Shown here piece by piece: positions 12,301 through 24,300 of a stretch of 64,000 bases of DNA (positions within the stretch are counted from its first letter, which is position 1; the number at the start of each line of letters is the position of its first letter). Under the pieces are notes generated by a model, which ran no database searches, had not been told where the DNA came from, and saw only the letters and a program-made list of their open reading frames with translations. Origin of the DNA: Puffinus mauretanicus (lineage: Eukaryota; Chordata; Aves; Procellariiformes; Procellariidae). The stretch is from contig JAJKFH010001602.1 of assembly GCA_023333565.1 (NCBI GenBank), positions 1 to 64,000 of the forward strand, read 5' to 3'. Made by a program: the position numbers and the translations under genes.

Positions 12301-15300
12301 ATTGCACAGCACGCTGACACTCTGGGTGAGGGGACATTTGAAAACGTCTTGTGCTGAGTATCAAAAAGGTAAGCTTTGATTGAAATGCCTGGGCAGCGTA
12401 GTGGGCACATTTTTACTGAGTTTTATTAGTTCTCGGAACAAGGAGCTGTCCTCTCTCTGTCTTTTCCGAGATGTGAATGATACCTCTTTGTCCATTTGCC
12501 TCCTTCCCAGAAATTGCATTTTCTGAATAGAAAACCACTGTTTTCTGTTTAAATCCCTGAAACTAGAGTTGGAATTGAAGGACTTGTGGAATGTAAATTT
12601 GGAATAAAAAAATGTCAGAATAATTTTTTTTTTAGTTGGCATATACTGCATGCAGCTCCAATGTACTACTGCAGAAGTAGCTTAATATCAGCAAAATAGT
12701 TCTGTAGTTCATATTTAGTACCATTGAAACTGTCGTTAATTAGTATTTGCATATCACTATGTTCAAGTAGGGCTTGAATAGCAATTTGGTGTAATTTAAC
12801 CCCCCTCCCTCCCTTTGATTGAAATTTAGATAGAATGCACTTTTTGTAGGTGTCATTGCTGTACACAGTCGTAAATCCACTATGATCAGGTTGTGTTGAA
12901 TAACTACAGTGGTGGTGGAAGGTTTGGCGTACTTAGAGCTGTGTTCGGTAAGTTCTTGATAGCTCTTTAGGTTCAGCAAAAGACAATGAATTAAACAACC
13001 AGTTTTTACTGTATAAAGAAATTCAAGAGCCTTTTCAGGCACCATTCTCTCTAAAAGTAGTTGACTTCATATCTTATCTCCTTAGGTATTAGTTGGTGGT
13101 GGTGTGTGTAATTGGTTGCAACAAATAGTATAGTAATAACTGTAGGGAGAGATTTGTTACCAGTCTTTGAGAGTGTTTTCCCCTGTGTTGTTTACGATTG
13201 GAAGCTCCTGACTTTTCTATGGACACTTTTAAAACAAATGTGGGTTTTCTTGTTCTGCTTGTATATCGTGTGCCTTTTCAAAATAAATGTACTGACAAGA
13301 GTGTAGCAGGCAGGTAGGTAACTTTGTGATGTAAAAATGCGTACGGTGCTTGCAAAAATACTGGTGAGTTTTTAGATACCACAATTTATGAGACGGTGTG
13401 GAGTGAGGGAGATGAGGGAGGTGGGAAGAGGGGTGGATTTCCTTTTGGGACTTGAAAAGTTGCTTACCAAAGTGCCTTGGTTTCTACCAGTAGGTCTTGC
13501 ATATGTGAACACAAGTTGGTAATCAACTAGATAAGAATCTTTTCTGGTTATACTGGGCAGATGCAGAACTAGATGTTAGAGTAGTGCTTTGCCTCTAGAC
13601 AGAAACACTTAACGCATGCTGTTTAGAATAATAATAGAGTAATAACAAATGACGTGAACCTGCTTATTTGGAAAAGCAGAAGCTGAAGTGATGTTTCCCA
13701 GGCTTTGTGTTTGGACAGGCTAATTCTTCATATTTTCACACAGAAGCTTATTTTAAAACCATGTGCGCTGAGGTGGTAACAGCAGAAGGAAAACGCATCT
13801 TTCTGTACTTCTAAACAATTTTTCTAGCATTTGAGCTTGTTTTCATACAAATTTTCCTATTTCTTTCACTGGCACCAGCTCTTACACAGATTTTGTTAAT
13901 AACGTAGTGAGAGACGGAAACTTGAAAAAAACCTCAGTGATGCAAACAAGGCTTTCCTCTGAAGGGGAATATCAAGATTATAGATTTGCCCCAATTGTGT
14001 TTAACTTGTGAAAACTCTCCAGTTCAGGAGGCCTGCATGGTAGCTTTATCTTATGACAATGAAGTTTAGAAGACATTTGGGGGAAATATAAGGCCGATAT
14101 CAAACATCAAGCTGTAAAGAAATAAATGTAAGCTTTTGTCCTGGTTTCATAATGCTACTGCCTAATCCAAAGTACGTGGATTGATGCCAGTCATATTTTG
14201 GCCTAACTACCAAGGATTACTTTGTTTTTGGATTTCACTAAGTATGGTTAAAGTAATAGCTGTAGTAACTGCTGTGGAGAAGAAAAATTCTTGCAGATAA
14301 CCTTCGTGGGGACTAAGACCAGCAAACTATTTTTTCCCCAGATACATTAGGACGAGAGTTGTGTGTATGCACCCGTGTGTTTCTGTGATGCCAATGACCT
14401 CTTTGGGTACATTTTCGCAGCCCCTCCCATGGCTTCTTGTCTTTTTATTGGTAACCATTAACTTCCAGTTATGATTTAACCCAAACAATTGTTTCATGAT
14501 AGGGTTCTAAAGAAGTGTTGGCCTTTCTTGGTGGGACCTTAACCTTAAGTCTGGATTCTCAACACACTGTGTCTTGAGATAGTGCTCCTCCAGAACATTG
14601 GCTCCTGATTACATCATCTCGGCAGCCCAGCGGCTGCGCATGTGTTTTGAGAGACGCGAGTTTCGGTATCCTTGTTACTATCATTTGTTTTGAGTTTTCT
14701 GTAACAATTGGAAATGTTTTTTGTTGTAGCAGTGGAAGGGTTTACAGAGGTGCATATAGAGAATGAAGTTTAGAGAGCATTAGGATCTAGTTGATCCAGT
14801 TCTCAAAGTGCTAAGCAGTAGTGACAACCTCTCAAGAAATCTGTTCTCTTCTGGATTTGGGCCATTCTTTTGCATGCAGATAAGGATGTTACATCTTTGA
14901 TGTTCAATCTGTAAATATAAAAAAAATCTAAGGCATTTAAGATAAATGACAAAAAAACACATGCTAACAACCACCCACAATATTTCCAAGTAAAGAATCA
15001 GTAATGGAATAGCATGAAAAATGTGGAGAAATATTTTCAGTGGTAATAATTCTGAAGCAGTTGGCATTTTTGACATCTGATGGATAAACTTTTGTACTGT
15101 GGCAGTATATTTGTGTAACCATGTGTTGAATTGCACAAAGGGATGGATCTAGCTGAAAATGTCCGCCCAAAAAAGTGTTTTGGTTTTGGGTTGGTTTCCC
15201 CCCCGCTCCCCCACTCCGATCATCTAACAGGGTTACAAAGGCACACCAGTACGGGCCGACTGGTTGAAGTGCACCTGTGACTGACAAGTTTGGTTTGAAC

Positions 15301-18300
15301 TTTGCTCTGTTTCCTCTTGACGTTTTAGACAAGCAGTGTGGTGTTCTTTTGCCATACATCGTTTTGGTCATTTTATCCTAGCATGCCTCTTCAGAAGTGA
15401 TTTGGTATTGAAAAAATACTGTAGTGAGTCCTGTGAGAGCAATTGGATTTTCCAGAGTGGTGGTTGGAAGCTTGTTGGCTGGGAGCTGATTAATAGATAA
15501 ACATCTACAACACCCTTGAAATACTACAGAATCAAGTTACTGAATTGATGAGAAGTGACGATCAGATCACTCCATCACTGATCCACTTGTTTATGAACAT
15601 TTAAAATATTTCAACAGCTGAAACACTGTAAAAATAACATACTGCATACACAGAGCATACAGGCTCATCAGACCTGAGCTCTGTTATCCACAGATAGGTC
15701 ATAATGGGAGAAAAAGAGTAAGTGTCACCTAGCAATCTTGTCAAATCCAGGTAATTATAATTCGTGTTCAATTTATTTAGTTTGTTGTTGTTGTGACACT
15801 CGTGCTGTTTAGATCTTGCAGGACAAGTTGAATCAAAATTGAGCAAAGTATCCTTTTACCTGAGAGTGGTTTCCAGACGTAGGTGAACTATGAGATTTAT
15901 GCTGGCTTGAGACTTTTTAGATGTTGAAGGGGCTGTGGCTGGGTTTCACTAGCAATGTCTAAATCCAGATCTTGTTTTGTTAGTATTTTGGATTACACAT
16001 TGTCATCCGTTTTGCTTTTCTTCTCCTGCTCTTTCTCTACATGTTAGTAATTAAAGATAACTGCAGCTTTCTCCCACTCAGCACTGTCCAGAGACAGCTT
16101 TCAGCCCTGAAATATGGACTGTATCTGGTGCTGTCGTGCTATGGGAGGTTTTTTAATGGCAAGTCATTTGGTAGGGAAAAATTTAGATTCCATAATCCTG
16201 AAGTGTAACTATGACATTTTGTCTGTATTATCTTTGTCAGGGAATCTGAGTGTTAGTACTTTTTTGGTAGTGCTTTAAATAGAATGTAGTCCCTTTCGGT
16301 GCGTCTAGGAAAGGTCCAAGTGGAGACACAGTGACTAAGAGGTATCTCCAGAAAACAGCTGTTCCTCTTTACCTACTGTGGTGCCCAGTTGTTTTTATCC
16401 CTATCTTATCTGAAGAGGCTGAAGTACATCAGTGGGAGTAAATATCTTGAAGATGAAGTATTTAGACTGACTAATCTGAGGCAGGGCTATGTGTTGCCTC
16501 GCCTAGTAAGGCTGCAGGTTCCTTAATACTATGTCAAAATTTGCTGTTAATATAAAAGTCTATTTACCAAGTGTAACGGTTAATATCAGCAAGATTTTAT
16601 TGAGAGAAAGATACTTCAGGTGACTTCTGTGGTGGAAGGCACTCTCTTCGTAGGCTTAAGGAGAAAGGCTTAATTTACTTAGGACATCTACAAAAGGTTT
16701 TTATCTGAACTCTTGAAAATAAAGGCTGAGGATGTTTTTAGAATCTGTGTACTTTGAAAATATGAAGATTTTTGAATTGTTACAAAATTGGATAGAAATT
16801 GTAAAAATGACAAAAATTAGTGTGGTTTGTTTTTTGTTTTTTTTTTTTTTTAATGGTAAAATATTTAGAAACCTGCTGCATTTGCCCCTGTGTTATATGT
16901 TTACTTTTTGGAAGTTTAGAAGGAGCAGGTTTTAATGTTTATAAGTAGAGCTGTGTAGCTACTGCTGGTAACTGATAAGTGTCTCCTTAATGTTTCGTAA
17001 TGCTGTGCTGGTACTGTAAGAGATGATATCTAAGTGGGTCTTCCTTTTTTTTTTTCCCAAAGACCTTTGGTGCAAAAATGATAGGGTGTTTTTCTGTTTG
17101 TTTGTTTGATGCTGTGTTTTACCAGATTTTCAGACCAGTGCTATAAGTTAAGGGAGTATTTCCCCTGTTACACTTGGTGACTGGAAGCACAGAATGCCTG
17201 CCTTGTTAAAGTGATGGCAAATCTGGGAACAGACGTTGATGTATTCCATTTCAAGTTGAGTGAGATAACCATCTAAAATGCCTGTTTTGCTTTTCTTTTT
17301 TTTTTTAATTTCTCAGATGAGGTAGATTGGGGAATCAGACAATTGTACTGTTCAGAAATTATGATGTACTTAAGTGCTAATGAAACCATATTCTTTCCTA
17401 TCTTTCTTTAGCGCTGCGTGGTGCTGCGGTTCTTGAAGTCCCGCCCAAACCAGAATAAGGTAAGATTCAACATGTACTGTTGCTAAAAGCCCCCAGGTAA
17501 GCTAATAACCAGTCTGAAGAGAAACAGAAAACCTGTGAAAGAACTGTGGCTGATAAGAGTAAGAATAGGGGGATGTTTTGAAATGTGCCTGCGTTTCAGG
17601 AGTTTTGGCAACAGGAGGAAATTTGAGGTCGTCGTATGTAACTAAGATTATGTGACTGCTGATACCAAGACCTTTGTGTGGGACAGATTCTAAGACTGCC
17701 ATGTGTAGAAAGTACGGCTTTCTGTAAGGATAGCTGTGGCAACGGAGAAAGTGTTCCTGTTGCGTATCAACGTAGGAGAGTGCGGAGATGCTGAGGAAGA
17801 AATGAACATTTTACTGACTGTTGCTAGGTGGGACAGAAGAGGAACAGCACAGGAGTGGCATCATGATAAAGGTCCGCTGTTGACTACCTATTCAGTAGCT
17901 AAAAAGCCATGGAATTTGGACAAAAATATGAAATAGTCACAGAATAGCCTTTGTCACTGAGTGATTTTAGTATGCTGTCTGTTGCAAAAAGAAGATGGCG
18001 GGACACAGTCTACCGGTTTCTTGGACTGTGGCAGAAGGTTTTTCTGCTCGAGAAGGAACTGAAGCGATTTGCTTTAACAGGGATAAAAAATTATCTAGAA
18101 TCAAAGGTGGAGGGTAAAAATGCAGTGTCAGCACAGTGCTCCAAGGGGGAAAAAAAAGGGAGCACAAGAGGCAGGAGGTTCAAATTCTGCCATTTCCTCA
18201 ACCTCATGAGTGGTCTTTAGGGTGCGTTACCCGAGGGATACAGGGAATGGCTGGAGTTACGGCAGCTTCTGAGCCACGGCTCTGTAAGGCTCAGTGGCAG

Positions 18301-21300
18301 ACTGTTCTGGTGAGAAAGAAATATAATATAAAAAGCATTACGGCTGTACTGAGAGCGGGGGGGAAGTGCTTAGTTTTAGGAAAAAAGAAACAAGGATGAA
18401 TGTAAAGTAAACGTATAGGAAGGGCGTTTTGCTTTAAATCGGGAAGATGAATGCGAAATGCGTCCAGTTTAACAAGGGACAAAAGAGAAGTCTCTAAAGG
18501 AGATCAGAGGAAAGCAGAGGAAGGTAAAAACCCATGAACACAGTGTTCGTACGAGTTATTTGATGGCCTTTCTGCTACTATTTTACTTGAAAAAAAGTCT
18601 GGTAAAACTAAAGTGTGATTCAGGTAGGTTTTTGATCTGCTTATAGTGGCAGGGTTTCAAAAATGTATCCTGTGCTTCTGCAGTAGTCCAAGATAATAGT
18701 GTTTAGAGTTTTTAAGAGAACAGGGAAGAACCCAATGGATTAAAAGAAAGGAAACCAGTGCCTATCTCAATTTTTAATTTAGCAGGGGAGAATTAGACCA
18801 GAAGTTTAAGTAAAAAGTCAGTCTATTGCCATTTATTTAAGAAAACAAAACACTGAGTACCAGCTTTTTTTTTCCTTTTCTCTCTCTTTTTTTTTTTTTT
18901 TAGTGCAAAGAGATTGTTGCATAGCAATTGTTTTTAAAAAATTGACCAAGTATGACGGAGTCGCAAAGGAAGCCAGGAAGTGACTTCTCGCAGTTACCCA
19001 CCGCAGCGTTGAAGTTGATAATACTTCTGTGGACTGCTTTGGCATGCATATAGTTTTTTTGGATTGGGATAGCAAAACACAAGAAAAAAAATCTTCTGGG
19101 CATGGTGTTCTGTTACTATTTGAATGCTGGTCAGGTTCTTGAATGGTTTTTTCCCTGCGTAATCAGATTAATAAAATTGCTCAGACTCGGGGATAGATCG
19201 CAGTAGGTATTCCTGTGGGCTGCGGCTGATGAAGGATCAAGAGTTTGCTTTTTAGAAACTGTTAGCAAAACTCCCATTCAGAGTTGCCCCAGCCAGACAC
19301 GCTTCTCTTCTCACTATTGTAACAGCAAAGAGGCTATTTGTGGATGCACACAGTGGCGGAGCGTACCACTGAAAGCGTTTTAAACAGCGTCTCTCCAAGT
19401 TCACGCTCTGGATTGAGAAATGCACGCTGTGAGAGCAAACTCCCCTGTCACATGTAGAAGTGCTACGTTTTGAGGAGAGCTGGCTTGGGGCCAGCTCCAG
19501 CATTCTGTATTTGCTTTGTATTGTGATTGTGTGGACTTTGTGATACACAATTCCTTTTGGCTTTGCTCTCTAAGTAGATTATGTAATTTGAATATATTTA
19601 ATTATTCTGGTGATTGATTTTTTTTTTTTTTTTAAAGGATCAGTTTTTCTTGGAGCAGAATGGCAGACTAAATATTTTATCTTCAGATCCGTAAATGAGT
19701 CCTGGAGAATCAGGGTTTTGGGATGAACTTGGATGTAGCAACATGACAGCTGTACAGGAGAAAATGTTTTTTAGGTCTAATCTGTATTCCTGACTAGTGC
19801 AAAATGAGTTAGGATATAAAATGTTGTATATTTGTGCATGACATTGTAGCTCATCCAACGTCAACAACTCTGAAAGAAGCAGTTGAAGCAAAGTGTTTTC
19901 TAGTAAGACCCATACTGAAATTCAGATGTGGACAAATGCGTCTCAGTCTCTTCTGCTTAACTCCTTTGGAAAAGGTAAAGAAGTCTGGACGCTGCTTTGT
20001 ATTTATAGTGTGTTATGAATTTGGGACTAGATAATCTAGTAGTTAAACAAGGTGGTGTTATTGCAAATATTAATCTTATTGTTACAACTCAGCGTTTTAA
20101 TGAAAAATACTCATCAAAAATGTAACTCTGGGGCTTGCATTTCTTGAGTCAAGTGTCAGGACTCATGGAATGATTTTAATTGCATATTGCTGATTTTAGT
20201 ATATGAGTCTTCTGCACGAATTAATTTTTTGCCTTTTTGTGTAGAACCTACTTGATGAGTTTTAGTGTTTTGCTAAATGAGCTAAATGTCAGTAATGACG
20301 GGTCTTTCAAAAGCTTTTCATCTTAGTGTTTTGTAATGTTGAAAGGTGATGCTCCAGTAGCCTGTTAGTTGTTTTTGTTTCTTGTTTAGAGTATATCAAA
20401 TATACTTGTTCTTAAAAGGAGGTGAGCAGGTGTCATAAGCTTCATTTGTAATTTTAAAGTTGTATTGATCTTTTTAACTGATGAGTCTTTCCTCATAGTA
20501 GTAATACTAGTAGTGAATGTCCTGATCTTCCGAAATGCTTATTCCCAATATGTGTGTGTATATACGTACGTTTAAAAAAAAAAAACAAACCCACTGACGT
20601 GGGTACTGTGCACGTCAGCAAACTAGGTCAGAATAATCTGTAAGTGGGAATTAGCTGAGATTTCTGTTACTGTATGAGATGGTGTAACATGCCTTCTCAC
20701 CATTCAGAATTTGCATAAGTTAAAGAAAGGGTTGTGCTGTCATTAAAAGGGCAGAAATCTGTATATAAATTGAAGTTTTTGCTATAGCATGTGCTCAGAA
20801 CTGCTGTTTCCCATCAGATGCTGTTTCATCAGGTGAGGAAGGTACTTGCTATGACTACTGATGTTTTAAATTGCCAGGGGGTTTCCCTTCTGCAAAGCAA
20901 CTTCTTCCTCCCCGGCCTGGAGCAAATGCAACCTGAGGCAGGATGGATGCATGTGTTTGCAGTCTGCTCAGGGTGAGAGCAGCGGGGTGGGGAGCGGGGG
21001 TTTCCCCGGCGGTGGTCTCCTCCGCTCGAGAGGAGTGAAGGGGCTCGGGCTGCCGGCAGTCCTCTGGTGGATCTTGGTGTGTTCGGCACTACTGATGGTG
21101 GCACTGGCCTTCCTGGGAGTGCAGATTGAGCAACGCTGCTGTAAAATAGCCTTTTGCGTGCCCACGTGGGTGGCCTGCTCCCACATCATGTTGCCTGTTA
21201 ATTATTTTTTCTTAAATACACTTCTTTAGACCAGATGACTGCAATTGAGAAAGTTATTCAGGCATCATAGTGTGTGTTTTGTTCTAAGACTCAACCAGTG

Positions 21301-24300
21301 GAAGATTGCCTGTTGTGAAGAGACTCTTAAGCTTATTTTGGCTCTCTTAAAAGGATTCAGGGAGAGCCGTTCTGAGAAACAACTCCACATACAATATGCC
21401 AAGCGTTTTAAAGAATAAGTGCTGCCCTGGCCTTTATAGAATGATGGAAATGCTGTGTAAGTGCTTTGGAAAAATTGTGTTTTTCCTACTTGCTGCAAAG
21501 AATTGGGTTTTTTGGTTAGCGCTCTGCATACTGAAGTAACAGTATGTAGTGCGGTGTGTTACTGAAGTAAGTGTGTAGTAGTGTGTGTTACTGTAGTGAC
21601 TTTTCTTTCTGTAAAGCATTATTGCATATTGCAGTATTGTGTATTGCTGCTTCAGTCTGGAAAATGAATCCTGCTGAGGAGGAACATTAAACTTGGTATG
21701 CAGTCTTAGCAGACCTGTGTTACAGTAACAAACTAATTTTCTTAGTCCGACACAACTTGTTTAAGTTTGTTAGGTAACTAACCCTTCCGGGTGGAAAAAA
21801 AAATCTACCTATTATGATGGTTTTATAAAACAAAGTTAGTAAAATTGCCTCGTTAGTGACAATCTCCTTTTACCTATAAACTTTTTTAATTTGTGTTGGG
21901 TGTGGTCTTTCCTCCTTTCTGTAGACTTTGTCATTACGTGAGCGTTGTCCTCCTAGCATTTTATTTTCTCTTACTGTGCTCTGTTTGTTTTTTTTTTTTC
22001 TCTCCTGCTCGTGGTGTTTTTCCCCTTTGATTTTCTGACTTGAACATGAGTGTTGCACTTTCTCTTCCTCCACTGTTACTCAATCCCTAGAGTAAATCTA
22101 TATGGTTCAGTGCTTCATAGTGTACAGTGGTAGGCAAAGTAGTGTCTTTCCAGAAAAGCTTTGTGTTACAAAAGGACACAGGAGCTTGGAGATCGTCTGT
22201 CGTAACAACAGAATACTGGGCAGAGAACCAGAGTATGCTGGAGTGCTGGGAATGGGATAATATTGTTGTAGATCTTCTCTGCTACCTCTTTAATGAGCAG
22301 AAATCCGTCAAAGTCAGACTGTGCTGATGTCGCTGTCCTGCTTCCAGTACTCATTTAGCTTTGTTTCTATCTAGCTTGGCACTTTTGTCTTATAGAAGAG
22401 CTTATGTTTCTTTATGACACACAACATAAAGTTAACGGAAGATGACATTATAGTAAGAATTTTCATTGTCTGGGGCAGGATTTGGCAAATTCTGTGCCTG
22501 TTTATGCAGAGATTTGTCATGTGGCTCAGTCTTTTACGCCATTCTCTTCCAAATCTCCAGGTGAAGTATTTTATAACACTCAAAGCCTCTCCTGCACTTC
22601 ACCTGTGGTAAGAAGCCATGCTTACCAATAAGTAAGCATGCCTTCAAAAGTCATCTCTTTTGACTGTTACAGTTCTTGGAGCTGTTTTAAGAATAATGGT
22701 CAAAGACAGAGCAGATCTTGAGTAATCTCCCCCTCTTCCACCTTTTTATTTTCTCTGTCATTTTTCCCCTGAAACTTAAGAAGAAGAATCATCTCTTCTG
22801 ACTGTTTTCCTGGTTGTCCCAGCCTCTCAGACAGCAGTAGGGAAACAAATGTAGCAGACGTTTCATATGTCTGTTTAATTTCAATGTGCACTGACCTACC
22901 AATTAAGCTACTTTGCTAAATCATTGACTAGTATGTGTATGTATTCTTGAGTGTTGTTTATCATTATTTCATAGTTAAATTGCCATGTTTCTGTCTTCCA
23001 GACTTCAGAGGAAATACTACACCATCTGCAAAACATCGTAGACTTTGGAAAACATGTCATGAAGCAGTTCTTTGGGGAGAACTATGTTCACCATGGGGTA
23101 AATGTTCTATTCTTAAAATAAATGGCTTATCCACTGTACACACTGAAGTGTTTGGGGGAACACTGAATGGCAGTAAAAGGAATTAATAGGGTTTGCAGAT
23201 ATTCTCGAGCAAGGTACACACACAAGAAGCATTTGGATCAGAACAAAGATCCTGCTCTGTGCTGGTGAGGTGATCGGATTGTACTCTGTGGTTTGAGCTA
23301 TTTCAAGCTACTAATGAGAAGAGTGGTCATTTCTTTGCCCTGCGTAAGGTGAGAGGTGTGCGAGAGAGAGATTTTTAGACTAACTGCAAAACAAGGGGAG
23401 AAATCTGGTTCATGTGGATTGTCTAGGTTTCTGTGCAGTCAGAGGTAACCTTTTTCCTTGCCACTCACCCTGTTCTTCAGGGCGGCCAGATCTAGTTAAC
23501 CGAACATCAGATACCTGAGCGGAACAGTTACAGCTTGCCTGGAGCTTGAGTTACACGGTTCTGCCTTGGAAGGGTGGGATCTGAGACATGGGACGGGATG
23601 AAATGGGACTTTTTCATTTGTGAAAAGGACAAAATGATGCAGGTTTCTTCATTTCGCTGAAAATGCTCTTTCTCATGCGTTTATTTAAATTAGGTTTTGG
23701 TTTTCGTAGTGGAGTAAGTATTGCATGTGATTTCGTGTACAGGTCTTCATATAGACGGTTAATCAGAGGGAGAAGCTGCTGACTGTGTAGTTTAGTATAC
23801 TGTTGTTAACATCCACTGAACTTCAGTATTCCATTTTAAGACCCTCCAAACTGGATATTAATTTTTGTGTTGAAATATATATTTTCCTTCTTTTTTTTTA
23901 ATAGGAAATTATTCAACTGCCTTTAGACTTCGTAAGACAGCTCTGTTTAAAAATTCAGCCAGAGAGGCCAGGTAAGTGCCAGGGACAGCATTAAAAAGGG
24001 GGCCTTCCTCAAGCTGCAAAGCATTTTGCTTTATTATAAAGTAAAAAAGCATCATACCACAGAATATGCGGAAACTTTTTTCAATATTTAGACAATGACA
24101 AGTTGAAAATTTGTTTTGAAAAAATGGGTGTGTTCTAGAATTAGAAGTTGCATCTGTTGTTAGTTTGATCAAACTGGGGAGAGGGATCCTCTGTAAGCCT
24201 GTGTTTGTTAATTCTTGAGCAAGCTTTTACCTTGCTGTGAAGTCCTTTACAAAGGTCAGTGAGGGAGGTGGAAGATGCATTCTGAAATAATTGTTTCGAT

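Larger units (their letters stand above)
3318..17411 (+). other. IPPK: IPPK intron 1 (14.1 kb)
   Basis: The longest intron of the gene. Its first 300 bases are still CpG island. The rest is AT-rich with T-runs (for example 7441-7455, 16837-16851, 17045-17056) and a GT-rich block at 4039-4095. A near-palindromic direct repeat with CAGGTA boxes lies at 8870-8912. No coding exon, CR1 hallmark or RNA gene was recognised. Confidence 0.8.
17460..23001 (+). other. IPPK: IPPK intron 2 (5.5 kb)
   Basis: Non-coding. It contains T-runs and CT-rich tracts (18867-18901, 19619-19635, 21988-22001), a CRE-like inverted repeat at 20594-20618, a GC- and CpG-richer patch at about 20975-21065, and a short imperfect tandem repeat at 21530-21600. 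The part at about 17730-18520 is purine-rich and carries several medium open frames in different phases, none resembling a family I know. Confidence 0.75.

Noticed and set aside
17736..18399. Three consecutive + strand frames in IPPK intron 2
   Set aside because: They are in different phases, short, purine-rich and unlike any family I know. A decayed element is possible but cannot be supported.
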